Shown: one piece after another, positions 35,688 to 43,848 of the stretch | How positions within the stretch are numbered: position 1 is the stretch's first letter | How the letters are laid out: each line of letters begins with the position of its first letter | NCBI RefSeq assembly: GCF_000269985.1 | Contig: NC_016109.1 | Span: forward strand, 6,909,001 to 6,973,000 | DNA: 64,000 bases | DNA from: Kitasatospora setae KM-6054 | GTDB taxonomy: Bacteria; Actinomycetota; Actinomycetes; Streptomycetales; Streptomycetaceae | Direction of reading: 5' to 3' | Translations under genes and position numbers: made by a program | The notes under the pieces: model-generated | What the model was told of the DNA's origin: nothing | Database searches by the model: none | Seen by the model: the letters and a program-made list of their open reading frames with translations, nothing else

Positions 35688-36773
35688 TCATCCGGCCGGG
35701 TCGGCCGGGCCGGCCGGGCCGGCCGCCAGGCCCAGGTCGCCGTCGGCCGGGGGCACGAAGAAGCGGGCGACGTCGGCGGCGGAGACCCCGGCCAGGGTGG
35801 CGGGGGACCAGTGCGGGTCGCGGTCCTTGTCGACGACCTGGGCGCGGATCCCCTCGACCAGGTCGTGGTGGGCCAGCGCCGCGCAGGAGATCCGGTACTC
35901 CTGGTCCAGGGTCGCGGCCAGCGACGGCAGCGCGCGGGCCCGGCGCAGCGCGGCCAGCGTCACCTTCAGCATGGTGGGGGACTTGCCGAGCAGCTGCTCG
36001 ACGGCGTCCTTCGCGGCGGGCAGGCCGGTGGCGCGCAGCCGTTCGACGATCTCCTCGACGCTGTCGGCGGCGTAGCAGCGGTCGATCCACTCGCGCTGCC
36101 CGGCGAGGTCGGACGGCGGGGCGGGTTCGGCGAGCGCGGCGACGGCGGCGGCCGGGTCCTGGCCGGCGGCGAGCCGGGCGGTCAGGCCGGGCAGCGCGGC
36201 GGCGGGCACGAAGTGGTCGGCGAAGCCGCAGTGCAGGGCGTCGCCGGCGGTCATGGTGGCGGCGGTGAGGCCGAGGTGGGTGCCGAGTTCGCCGGGGGCG
36301 AGGGCGAGCAGCCGGCTGCCGCCGACGTCCGGGACGAGGCCGATCCGGGTCTCCGGCATGGCGACGGCCGAGCGCTCGGTGACGATCCGGACGCCCGCGT
36401 GCCCGGACAGGCCGACGCCGCCGCCCATCGTGATGCCGTCCATCAGCGCGACGTACGGCTTCGGGTAGCGGGAGACCAGTTCGTTCAGCGGGTACTCGAC
36501 CCGGAAGAACGCCCGGGTGCCCGCGCCGCCGAGCTTGGCGTCGTCGTGCACGGCCCGGATGTCGGCGCCCGCGCACAGGCCGCGCTCGCCCGCGCCGCTC
36601 AGCAGGACGGCGCTCACCCGGTCGTCGTCGGCCCAGCCGTCCAGGGCGGCGCGGACGGTCTCCAGCATGGGCCGGGTCAGCGAGTTGAGCGCCCGCGGCC
36701 GGTTGAGCGTGATCCGCCCGAGCGGTCCGGTCCGCTCGATCAGCACGTCCTGCTGGTGCTCCGGGGTGGCCAT
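35688..36773 (-). CDS. 3-Hydroxyisobutyryl-CoA hydrolase (crotonase family)
   Basis: 361 aa from ATG 36773. The length, about 100 residues longer than enoyl-CoA hydratase, and the motifs RGLCAGADIRAVHDD, YPKPYVALMDGITMGGGVGL and PETRIGLVPDVGGSRLLA identify the HIBCH branch. The tail EGIRAQVVDKDRDPHWSPAT is characteristic. It cleaves 3-hydroxyisobutyryl-CoA in valine breakdown. The C-terminal 30 residues are an Ala/Gly/Pro-rich extension. The enoyl-CoA hydratase downstream could supply its substrate. Confidence 0.9.
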   Translation of the reverse strand: MATPEHQQDVLIERTGPLGRITLNRPRALNSLTRPMLETVRAALDGWADDDRVSAVLLSGAGERGLCAGADIRAVHDDAKLGGAGTRAFFRVEYPLNELVSRYPKPYVALMDGITMGGGVGLSGHAGVRIVTERSAVAMPETRIGLVPDVGGSRLLALAPGELGTHLGLTAATMTAGDALHCGFADHFVPAAALPGLTARLAAGQDPAAAVAALAEPAPPSDLAGQREWIDRCYAADSVEEIVERLRATGLPAAKDAVEQLLGKSPTMLKVTLAALRRARALPSLAATLDQEYRISCAALAHHDLVEGIRAQVVDKDRDPHWSPATLAGVSAADVARFFVPPADGDLGLAAGPAGPADPAG

Positions 36774-36865
36774 GGTCGTCGCTCCCGCCTGTCGGTTGGT
36801 ACGAAGATCTTTCCGGAGCACCGTAGCGGACGGGAGCGCGGCCGCGGCCGGCGGCGGGGACCCCT

Positions 36866-37048
36866 TCAGCAGGGGCGCACCGGGGTCGCCAGCAGCACCG
36901 GGACGGCCGGGGCGAGCGGGCGCGGCGAGAAGCCGCAGAGCTGCACGGGGTGCGGGACGAGCGGCAGGGCCTGGGCCTGCGGGACGGGCATCAGCAGGTT
37001 GGCGGCGGCCAGGGCGGCTCCGCAGACCAGGGTGCGCAGCTTCATCAT
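36866..37048 (-). CDS. Small secreted peptide, 60 aa, unknown
   Basis: Two ATGs in tandem at 37048 and 37045, with GGAGG 7 nt upstream. MMKLRTLVCGAALAAANLLM followed by PVPQAQA is a signal peptide. The mature peptide is about 33 residues, rich in Pro, Leu and Val, with two Cys (QLCGF and the C-terminal RPC) that could form one disulfide. No family recognised. It sits alone between two catabolic genes on the same strand. Confidence 0.6.
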   Translation of the reverse strand: MMKLRTLVCGAALAAANLLMPVPQAQALPLVPHPVQLCGFSPRPLAPAVPVLLATPVRPC

Positions 37049-37276
37049 CGGGGGTCCTCCGGGGAAGAGAGTCGTCCGCGAACGGCTGCGGCCGGTCCCT
37101 TCGGCGCCGGGCGTGGGCGGCCCGGCTCGGGGGTGGCCGCGGTCGTTCTGTCGGGTCAACTTCTAGTGGCGGAGGGGTGTGCGGGCCCGGAACCTCACCC
37201 GTTCGGCGGCGTGCTGCGGACGCGCCGTTGACGCCGGCTGTCGCACGGCGCCGGCGGCGCGCCCGCAGCGGGCGGG

Positions 37277-37308
37277 GCGACCGGCCGGCTGTCAGGTCAG
37301 CCGGTCGC
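37277..37308 (-). terminator. Terminator of the tyrosine-catabolism operon
   Basis: A 9-bp perfect stem (GCGACCGGC with its complement) begins 14 nt after the fumarylacetoacetase stop codon on the minus strand. Confidence 0.55.
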
Positions 37309-37321
37309 CACGGCGGCGGGG

Positions 37322-38551
37322 TCAGCCGGCGATCGTGCCGGTGACCTCGCCGAACCCGACCCGCAAGCCCCCCGGCCCGGGGGCGGTCGCGGTGATGGAC
37401 ACCTCGTCGCCGTCCTCCAGGAACGTGCGGCTGGTGCCGTCGGGGAACTTGAGGGGGTGCTCGCCGTTCCAGGTCAGTTCGATCAGGGCGCCGCGGGTCT
37501 CCGGCTCGGCGCCGGAGACGGTGCCGGAGGCGTACAGGTCGCCGGTGCGCAGGCTGGCGCCGTTCGCGGTGAGGTGGGCGAGCTGCTGGGCGGCGGTCCA
37601 GTACATCCCGGCGAACGGCGGGCGCGAGACCACCCGGCCGTTCAGCGAGACCTCCAGGGCGAGGTCCAGGCCCCAGGGCTCGGCGTCCCGGTCGTCCAGG
37701 TAGGGCAGCGGCTCGACGTCGCGGGCCGGCGGGGCGACCCGGGCGTGCTCCAGGGCGTCCAGCGGGACCACCCAGGGGGAGACCGAGGTGGCGAAGGACT
37801 TGCCGAGGAACGGGCCGAGCGGCACGTACTCCCACGCCTGGAGGTCGCGCGCGGACCAGTCGTTGAGCAGGCAGACGCCGAAGACGTGCTCGGCGAAGCC
37901 GCCGAGCGCGACCGGGCTGCCCATCGAGCTGGGGGTGCCGACGACGAAGGCGACCTCCGCCTCGATGTCCAGGCGGCGGGACGGGCCGAAGGTCGGCGCG
38001 GCGTCGGCCGGGGCCTTGCGCTGCCCGTGCGGGCGGGTCACCGGGGTGCCGGAGACCACGATGGTGCCGGAGCGGCCGTGGTAGCCGATCGGCAGGTGCT
38101 TCCAGTTGGGGGTGAGCGGCTCCTGGCCCGGCCGGAAGATCCTGCCGAGGTTGGTGGCGTGGTGCTCGGAGGCGTAGAAGTCGACGTAGTCGGCGACCTC
38201 GAACGGCAGGTGCAGCCGGACGTCCGCCAGCGGCAGCAGGCAGGGCTCGACGGCCGCCCGGTGCGCCGGGTCGGTCAGCCAGGAGGTGAGCGCGGCGCGC
38301 ACCGCCTGCCAGGTCGAACGGCCGGAGGCCATCAGCGGGTTGAGGCTGTCCGCGTCCAGCAGCGCGGACGGCGCGCCGACCGCCCGGGCGGCCGCGCCGG
38401 CGTCCAGCACCAGCTCGCCGATCCGGACGCCGATCCGCCGCCGGCCGGGCCGGCCGGCGGCGGTGAACACGCCGTAGGGCAGGTTGTGGACGCCGAACGG
38501 GGAGTCGGCGGGCAGGTGGTCGAGCCAGGTGGCGGGTGTGGTGGTGCTCAC
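37322..38551 (-). CDS. fahA: Fumarylacetoacetase
   Basis: 409 aa from GTG 38551, overlapping the upstream stop as GTGA. Family motifs are present: YVDFYASEHHATNLGRIFRP, WKHLPIGYHGRSGTIVVSGT, RLDIEAEVAFVVGTPSSMG and NDWSARDLQAWEYVPLGPF, with metal-binding Asp/Glu residues in DFYASEHH and DIEAEV. It cleaves fumarylacetoacetate to fumarate and acetoacetate, the last step of tyrosine breakdown. It is the last gene of the hppD-HGD-unknown-FAH operon. Confidence 0.95.
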   Translation of the reverse strand: MSTTTPATWLDHLPADSPFGVHNLPYGVFTAAGRPGRRRIGVRIGELVLDAGAAARAVGAPSALLDADSLNPLMASGRSTWQAVRAALTSWLTDPAHRAAVEPCLLPLADVRLHLPFEVADYVDFYASEHHATNLGRIFRPGQEPLTPNWKHLPIGYHGRSGTIVVSGTPVTRPHGQRKAPADAAPTFGPSRRLDIEAEVAFVVGTPSSMGSPVALGGFAEHVFGVCLLNDWSARDLQAWEYVPLGPFLGKSFATSVSPWVVPLDALEHARVAPPARDVEPLPYLDDRDAEPWGLDLALEVSLNGRVVSRPPFAGMYWTAAQQLAHLTANGASLRTGDLYASGTVSGAEPETRGALIELTWNGEHPLKFPDGTSRTFLEDGDEVSITATAPGPGGLRVGFGEVTGTIAG

Positions 38552-39342
38552 GGGGTCTCCAGGAGGCCGAGTCGGGCGAGGTCTTCCAGCGGCTCGGCGA
38601 TGCTACAGGTGCCGAAGGAGGTGAACGAGGCCCGGACAGCGGCGATCTGATGCTCCGTCAGGGACTCGACAGCGGTGGCCAGTCGGGCGCCGTCCCGCTC
38701 GGCGAGCAGTTCGACGGCCTGCGAGCGGTCGGAACTCCCGGCCGCCAGCAGCAGGTTGAGGAAGCCGTGGTGCTCGTATCCGGTGCCCAGGTCGGTGTGC
38801 CGCACCGCGTTGTGCAGCCCCGCCGTGCACTTGTACGGCAGGGCGCGCTCGGCGCAGCCCAGCAGGAAGCCGGCCAGCTCGGTCACCGACGGGAAGGCCG
38901 CGTAACCCAGGCCGCCGGTGCGGTACTTGGCGCGGTAGCGGCTGCCTGCCAGTGCGTCCAGGCCGTCCTCCAGCCGCTCCGAGCGCGGCAGTTCGACGGC
39001 CGCGCCGACGCCCTCCGGCAGCAGCGCGTCCAGCTCGGCGACCGCGGCTCGGACGTCCTCGCCCGCCGCGTACTCGACGGTGGCGACCCGCAGGCCGTCC
39101 GCCGCCTTCAGCGCCTCGGCCAGCCGGCCCGGGCCGACCACCAGGCCGACCTCGAACTCCGGCTCCAGCGCGCGCAGTTCGGCCAGCCGGTCGACCGGCG
39201 CGAGCAGCGGGCCGACCGCCCCCGCGTACCAGGCGGCGCGGTGCGCCCGGTGCGCGGGGACGGCCTCGGCCAGCGGCAGGTCGCCGGGCGGGAAGACCGC
39301 CGCGTCGTCGAAGAGCCCCCGGTACAGCTCGGGTACGTTCAT
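38548..39342 (-). CDS. Unknown protein coupled to homogentisate dioxygenase and fumarylacetoacetase
   Basis: 264 aa from ATG 39342. The start overlaps the HGD stop (ATGA) and the end overlaps the FAH start (GTGA), so all three are translationally coupled. No signal or membrane segment. The sequence (ELYRGLFDDAAVFPPGDLPL, KYRTGGLGYAAFPSVTELAG, ALPYKCTAGLHNAVRHTDLG) has alternating strands and helices that could be a TIM barrel. It does not look like a GST-type maleylacetoacetate isomerase, yet that step is otherwise missing here. The isomerase role is an inference from position only. Confidence 0.8.
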   Translation of the reverse strand: MNVPELYRGLFDDAAVFPPGDLPLAEAVPAHRAHRAAWYAGAVGPLLAPVDRLAELRALEPEFEVGLVVGPGRLAEALKAADGLRVATVEYAAGEDVRAAVAELDALLPEGVGAAVELPRSERLEDGLDALAGSRYRAKYRTGGLGYAAFPSVTELAGFLLGCAERALPYKCTAGLHNAVRHTDLGTGYEHHGFLNLLLAAGSSDRSQAVELLAERDGARLATAVESLTEHQIAAVRASFTSFGTCSIAEPLEDLARLGLLETP

Positions 39343-40526
39343 CGCCTCGCCCAGGTCCACGCGTAGTTCGGGTCCTCGCTCGCGGTGGCGGCCTCGCCGA
39401 GCTCCAGCGGGCGGAAGGTGTCCACCATCACCGCCAGCTCGTCGAAGAACTCCGCGCCGATCGAGCGCTCGTAGGCGCCCGGCTGCGGCCCGTGGGTGTG
39501 GCCGCCCGGGTGCAGCGAGATCGACCCCTGTCCGATGCCGGAGCCCTTGCGGGCCTCGTAGTCGCCGCCGCAGTAGAACATCACCTCGTCGCTGTCCACG
39601 TTCGCGTGGTAGTACGGGACGGGGATCGACAGCGGGTGGTAGTCCACCTTGCGCGGCACGAAGTTGCAGATCACGAAGTTGTTGCCCTCGAACACCTGGT
39701 GGGCCGGCGGCGGCTGGTGCACCCGCCCGGTGATCGGCTCGTAGTCGGCGACGTTGAACGCGTACGGGTACAGGCAGCCGTCCCAACCCACCACGTCGAA
39801 GGGGTGGTGGGGCACCGTGTAGCGGGTGCCGACCACGCCGCCCGGGCCGCGGTGCTTGACCAGCACCTCGACCTCGCCGCCGTCGACCAGCAGCGGACCC
39901 TCCGGCCCGCGCAGGTCGCGCTCGCAGAACGGCGCGTGCTCCAGCAGTTGGCCGAACTTCGACAGGTAGCGGCGGGCCGGGGTGATGTGGCTGTTCGCCT
40001 CGATGCAGTACGCGCGCAGCGGCGCGTCCCCGGTCGGCACCCAGCGGTGGGTGGTGGCCCGGGGAATCAGCACGTAGTCGCCCTGGCCGACCTCCAGCGT
40101 GCCGAACACCGTCTCCAGCACGGCCGTTCCGGACTCCACGTACACGCACTCGTCGCCGAGCCCGTTGCGGTACAGCGCGCTGGGCGCGCCCGCCGCGACG
40201 TAGGAGATCCGGACGTCCGCGTTGCCGAGGACGAGCCGGCGGCCGGTGACCGCGTCCGCCGCCTTCCACTCCTCGCCGGGGAACAGCTCGTGCAGCTTCA
40301 GGTGGCGGGGCAGCAGCGGGAGGTTGGCGGTGGTCGCCTGGCTCGGCAGCTCCCAGACGGACGCGGCCGTCACCGCCGAGGGGATGTGCCGGTGGTACAG
40401 CAGCGAGGAGTCCGAGGAGAAGCCCTCCTCGCCCATCAACTCCTCGTAGTACAGGCCGCCTTCGGGGGTGCGGTGCTGGGTGTGCCGCTTGCGCGGCACC
40501 GAGCCCAGCTGCCGGTAGTAGGCCAT
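39339..40526 (-). CDS. hmgA: Homogentisate 1,2-dioxygenase
   Basis: 395 aa from ATG 40526. The cupin iron site is visible: PVPYYHANVDSDEVMFYCGG gives the His and Glu, and SISLHPGGHTHGPQPG the second His. VGWDGCLYPYAFNVADYEPI and PRATTHRWVPTGD are also conserved. It opens the ring of homogentisate to maleylacetoacetate. It is 34 nt downstream of the hppD stop and probably in the same transcript. Confidence 0.95.
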   Translation of the reverse strand: MAYYRQLGSVPRKRHTQHRTPEGGLYYEELMGEEGFSSDSSLLYHRHIPSAVTAASVWELPSQATTANLPLLPRHLKLHELFPGEEWKAADAVTGRRLVLGNADVRISYVAAGAPSALYRNGLGDECVYVESGTAVLETVFGTLEVGQGDYVLIPRATTHRWVPTGDAPLRAYCIEANSHITPARRYLSKFGQLLEHAPFCERDLRGPEGPLLVDGGEVEVLVKHRGPGGVVGTRYTVPHHPFDVVGWDGCLYPYAFNVADYEPITGRVHQPPPAHQVFEGNNFVICNFVPRKVDYHPLSIPVPYYHANVDSDEVMFYCGGDYEARKGSGIGQGSISLHPGGHTHGPQPGAYERSIGAEFFDELAVMVDTFRPLELGEAATASEDPNYAWTWARR

Positions 40527-40560
40527 CGCCCTGGTTCTCCCTCTCGTCCGTGCCCAGCCG

Positions 40561-41772
40561 TCAGAGGTTGCCGCGCCGGTCCTGCTCGCGCTCGATCGCC
40601 TCGAAGAGGGCCTTGAAGTTGCCCTTGCCGAAGCCCAGCGAACCATGCCGCTCGATGAATTCGTAGAAGACGGTCGGCCGGTCGCCGATCGGCTTGGTGA
40701 AGATCTGCAGCAGGTAGCCGTCCTCGTCGCGGTCGACCAGGATGCCGCGCGACTGCAACTCCTCGATCGGGACCCGGACGTGGCCGATCCGCTCGCGCAG
40801 CTCCGGGTCCTCGTAGTAGGAGTCCGGGGTGGAGAGGAACTCGACGCCGCGCGAGCGCAGCACGTCGACCGTGGTCAGGATGTCGTTGGTGGCCAGCGCC
40901 ATGTGCTGGCAGCCCGGGCCGGTGTAGAACTCCAGGTACTCGTCGATCTGCGACTTCTTCTTCGCGACGGCCGGCTCGTTCAGCGGGAACTTCACCCGGT
41001 GGTTGCCGCTCGCCACCACCTTCGACATCAGCGCCGAGTAGTCGGTGGCGATGTCGTCGCCGACGAACTCCGCCATGTTCACGAAGCCCATCACCCGGTT
41101 GTAGAACGACACCCACTCGTCCATCTTGCCGAGCTCGACGTTGCCCACCGCGTGGTCCAGCGCCTGGAACAGCCGCTTCGGCGCGCCCTCGGGGCGGACC
41201 ACGGTCGACTTGCGGGCGACGTAGCCCGGCAGGTACGGGCCGGTGTAGCGGGAGCGGTCGACCAGGGTGTGCCGGGTCTCGCCGTACGCGGCGATCGCGG
41301 CCCGGCGGACCGTGCCGTGCTCGTCGGTGACGTCGTTCGGCTCCTCCAGGACGGTGGCGCCCTGGGCGCGGGCGTGCGCGATGCACCTGTCGACGTCCGG
41401 GACCTCCAGCGCCAGGTCGACCACGCCGTCGCCGTGCCGGCGGTGGTGGTCGAGCAGCGGGCTGTCCGGCGAGACACCGCCCTTGATCACGAAGCGGCAG
41501 GAGCCCGAGCGCAGCACGAACGCCTTGCGGTCCCGGCGGCCGGTCTCCGGGCCCGAGTAGGCGACCAGCTCCATGCCGAACACGGCCTGGTAGAACTGCG
41601 CCGTCTGGGTCGCGTTGCCCACCACGAAGACCACCGCGTCCTGGGCGGTGACCGGGAACGGGTCGGTCGAGGCGTCGTACTCGACCAGGCCCACCAGGGT
41701 CCGCAGCTGCTCGGCGGTCAGGCCGGCCTGCAGCTCCTCGGGGGTCAGTTCAACGGCGGCTTCGGCGGTCAT
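40561..41772 (-). CDS. hppD: 4-Hydroxyphenylpyruvate dioxygenase
   Basis: 403 aa from ATG 41772, with GGAGG 9-10 nt upstream. Two VOC-type halves; the iron ligands lie in LFQALDHAVGNVELG, TGPGCQHMALATND and TVFYEFIERHG. It converts 4-hydroxyphenylpyruvate to homogentisate, the first committed step of tyrosine catabolism and the source of melanin-like ochronotic pigment. It is the first gene of the operon; a long symmetric operator lies about 80 nt before the start. Confidence 0.95.
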   Translation of the reverse strand: MTAEAAVELTPEELQAGLTAEQLRTLVGLVEYDASTDPFPVTAQDAVVFVVGNATQTAQFYQAVFGMELVAYSGPETGRRDRKAFVLRSGSCRFVIKGGVSPDSPLLDHHRRHGDGVVDLALEVPDVDRCIAHARAQGATVLEEPNDVTDEHGTVRRAAIAAYGETRHTLVDRSRYTGPYLPGYVARKSTVVRPEGAPKRLFQALDHAVGNVELGKMDEWVSFYNRVMGFVNMAEFVGDDIATDYSALMSKVVASGNHRVKFPLNEPAVAKKKSQIDEYLEFYTGPGCQHMALATNDILTTVDVLRSRGVEFLSTPDSYYEDPELRERIGHVRVPIEELQSRGILVDRDEDGYLLQIFTKPIGDRPTVFYEFIERHGSLGFGKGNFKALFEAIEREQDRRGNL

Positions 41773-41850
41773 GGGGCATTCCTCCACGTCGAGGTCGGTT
41801 GCGGAGAGCTTGCTCCTGCTCGGTGGGGTGGGCAACAGGTCCGATTCCGG

Positions 41851-41876
41851 CTGCTCAATGTGTACAAGATGAGCAG
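41851..41876 (-). promoter_or_regulatory. 26-bp symmetric operator upstream of hppD
   Basis: Arms CTGCTCA (41851-41857) and TGAGCAG (41870-41876) surround a centred palindrome TGTACA (41861-41866), each separated by 3 bp. The site lies 79-104 nt before the hppD start. Streptomycete hppD genes are often controlled by Lrp- or IclR-type proteins responding to tyrosine or its keto acid; no such gene adjoins here. Confidence 0.65.
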
Positions 41877-41905
41877 GGCCGGGGTGTCCGGGCTGTACGG
41901 ATTGC

Positions 41906-43207
41906 TCAGCGTTCGGCTCGTTCGCCTCCCGACCGTCCGGGCAGCCGGCGGGCGAACCAGCCGGCCGCCAGCTCGGCGACCGCCTCCCACCCGCCCGGCT
42001 CCTCGAACAGCTGTCCGGCGCCCGGGACGATCCGCAGCGCGCTCTCGCCACCCAGCTCGGCCCTGGCCCGCCGGTTCCACTCCACCACCTCGGGGTTCGC
42101 CCCGCCCGCGACCAGCAGCGTCGGCGCGGTCACCGACGACAGCCGGACCGCCGCCGACTCCGGCCGGACCCCGCACGCGACGATCGCGGCCGGACCGCCG
42201 CCCGGCGCGTCCGGCCCGGCCGCCGCCCCCAGCGCCGCCGCCGCGCCGCTGCCCGCCCCGAACCAGCCGTACGACAGGCCCGCCAGTGCCGGGTGCCGCA
42301 GCACCGCCCGGGTCGCCGCCGCCAACCGCCCGCCCGCCGGCCCCGGACCGGACACCTCCCGGCGCTCCGCCGCATCCCCGCCGGGCGCCGACGGGCCGAA
42401 CCGGACGGTCGCCAGCCGCTCCCGGTGCAGCCGCGCCGCGACCGCCGGATGCCCCGCACCGTCGCCGGGCGCGAACACCACCACGCCGGACGGGAGTTCG
42501 GGCACCTCCAGGACGGCCGGGCCGGACGCCGACGCCGGCTCGTACCGGACGGTCTCCGGCGCCGCCCCCGCCGCCGGGCGCTCCAGCGCGGCCAGCACCC
42601 CGGCGTCCGGGACCTGCCGGAAGTCCCGGTACGACTCGCCGACCGCCCGGAACCCCGCCGGGGTGCGCACCGCCACGTACGCGTCCGCCGCGTCGGCCAG
42701 CAGCGCCGCCCAGCCCGGCGGGGCGACCGGCACCGCCAGCACCACCCGGGCCGCGCCCCGGGCCCGGACGATCCGGCAGGCCGCCCGCGCGGACGCCCCG
42801 GTCGCCACCCCGTCGTCCACCACCAGCACCGTCCGCCCCGCCAGCGGCACCGGCTCCCGCCCGCCCCGGTAGACCGCCGCCCGCCGGGCCAGCTCGGCCC
42901 GCTCGCGCGCCTCGACGGCGGCGAACGCCTCCGGCGGCACCGCCGCCGCGTCCACCACCCGCTGGTTCACCACCCGCGCGCCGTCCTCGCCGACCGCGCC
43001 CATCGCGACCTCCGGCTGCCCCGGCACGCCCAGCTTCCGCACCACGCAGACGTCCAGCTCCGTGCCCAGCGCCGCCGCCACCACCGCCGCCACCGGGACC
43101 CCGCCGCGCGGCAGCCCGACCACGACGGCGCCGCGCAGGCCGGGGTCCGCGCGGGTCAGCGCCTCGGCGAGGCGGCGGCCCGCGTCGGTGCGGTCGGTGA
43201 AGCGCAT
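41906..43207 (-). CDS. Phosphoribosyltransferase-alpha/beta hydrolase fusion
   Basis: 433 aa from ATG 43207. The N-terminal PRTase domain has VVGLPRGGVPVAAVVAAALG and the PRPP loop VLVVDDGVATGASA (about residues 127-140). The C-terminal half from about residue 225 is an alpha/beta hydrolase (LEVPELPSGVVVFAPGDGAG) with the nucleophile in GWFGAGSGAAAA (Ser320) and acid region APTLLVAGG. Such fusions are widespread in actinobacteria and phosphate- or stress-linked gene sets, but the reaction is not known. It lies upstream of hppD on the same strand with its own promoter space between. Confidence 0.85.
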   Translation of the reverse strand: MRFTDRTDAGRRLAEALTRADPGLRGAVVVGLPRGGVPVAAVVAAALGTELDVCVVRKLGVPGQPEVAMGAVGEDGARVVNQRVVDAAAVPPEAFAAVEARERAELARRAAVYRGGREPVPLAGRTVLVVDDGVATGASARAACRIVRARGAARVVLAVPVAPPGWAALLADAADAYVAVRTPAGFRAVGESYRDFRQVPDAGVLAALERPAAGAAPETVRYEPASASGPAVLEVPELPSGVVVFAPGDGAGHPAVAARLHRERLATVRFGPSAPGGDAAERREVSGPGPAGGRLAAATRAVLRHPALAGLSYGWFGAGSGAAAALGAAAGPDAPGGGPAAIVACGVRPESAAVRLSSVTAPTLLVAGGANPEVVEWNRRARAELGGESALRIVPGAGQLFEEPGGWEAVAELAAGWFARRLPGRSGGERAER

Positions 43208-43346
43208 GGCGGAACCTCTCCGCCTTCCACGGTACGCGCGTGGGTAAGGAAAAAATAAGGACAAACCCGTGGGTAGCGTTACAGAGCGGTCAGGGCGGGT
43301 AGCGACCAAGTGGTTCGTACACACCGACTACGAGGAGGTGGTTCCG

Positions 43347-43796
43347 GTGTCGACCCACATGTCGTCGGGCATGGAACACCATCCGGACATCCTGGCCCTG
43401 CGGGAACACGCGGAGCGCGTCACGTCCACCACCGCCGGGCAGGGCGCGGAGGCGCTCGCCATCTGCGCCGGCCTCTTCCTGGCGATCTCCCCCTGGGTGG
43501 TCGGGTTCACCGGCTTCGCCGGCCTGACCGTCAGCAACCTGGTCCTCGGCCTCGCCTACGCCGTCCTGATGGCCGGCTACGGCTCCGCCTTCGGCCGCAC
43601 CCACGCCCGCGCCTGGGCCTGCGTGGCGATCGGCGCCTGGACGGTCGTCGCCCCCTGGGCGGTCAACGGCGGTGCGCACGTCCGCCGCACCATCCTGACC
43701 AACACCGTCACCGGCGGCCTGATGACCTGCCTGGCCCTCGCGGCCGTCGGCATGGTCTTCGCCGGGATGGGCATGGCCGGGCGGCACAGCAGGTAG
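43347..43796 (+). CDS. SPW-repeat membrane protein
   Basis: 149 aa from GTG 43347, chosen because AGGAGG (43333-43338) is 8 nt upstream. Four hydrophobic helices in two repeats; the SPW motif appears as LAISPWVVGF and again as VVAPWAVNGG. The N-terminus HHPDILALREHAERV is soluble and carries Glu/His. The function of SPW proteins is unknown. It is divergent from the PRTase-hydrolase gene and convergent with fumC. Confidence 0.8.
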   Translation: MSTHMSSGMEHHPDILALREHAERVTSTTAGQGAEALAICAGLFLAISPWVVGFTGFAGLTVSNLVLGLAYAVLMAGYGSAFGRTHARAWACVAIGAWTVVAPWAVNGGAHVRRTILTNTVTGGLMTCLALAAVGMVFAGMGMAGRHSR

Positions 43797-43813
43797 CGGG
43801 GGACGGCGGGGGA

Positions 43814-43843
43814 GCCCGGGGGCCCCGGCCGGGGCCCCCGGGC
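43814..43843. terminator. Bidirectional terminator
   Basis: A perfect 13-bp stem (GCCCGGGGGCCCC with its complement) and a 4-nt loop lie between the SPW gene and fumC, which converge. Confidence 0.85.
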
Positions 43844-43848
43844 GGGGT

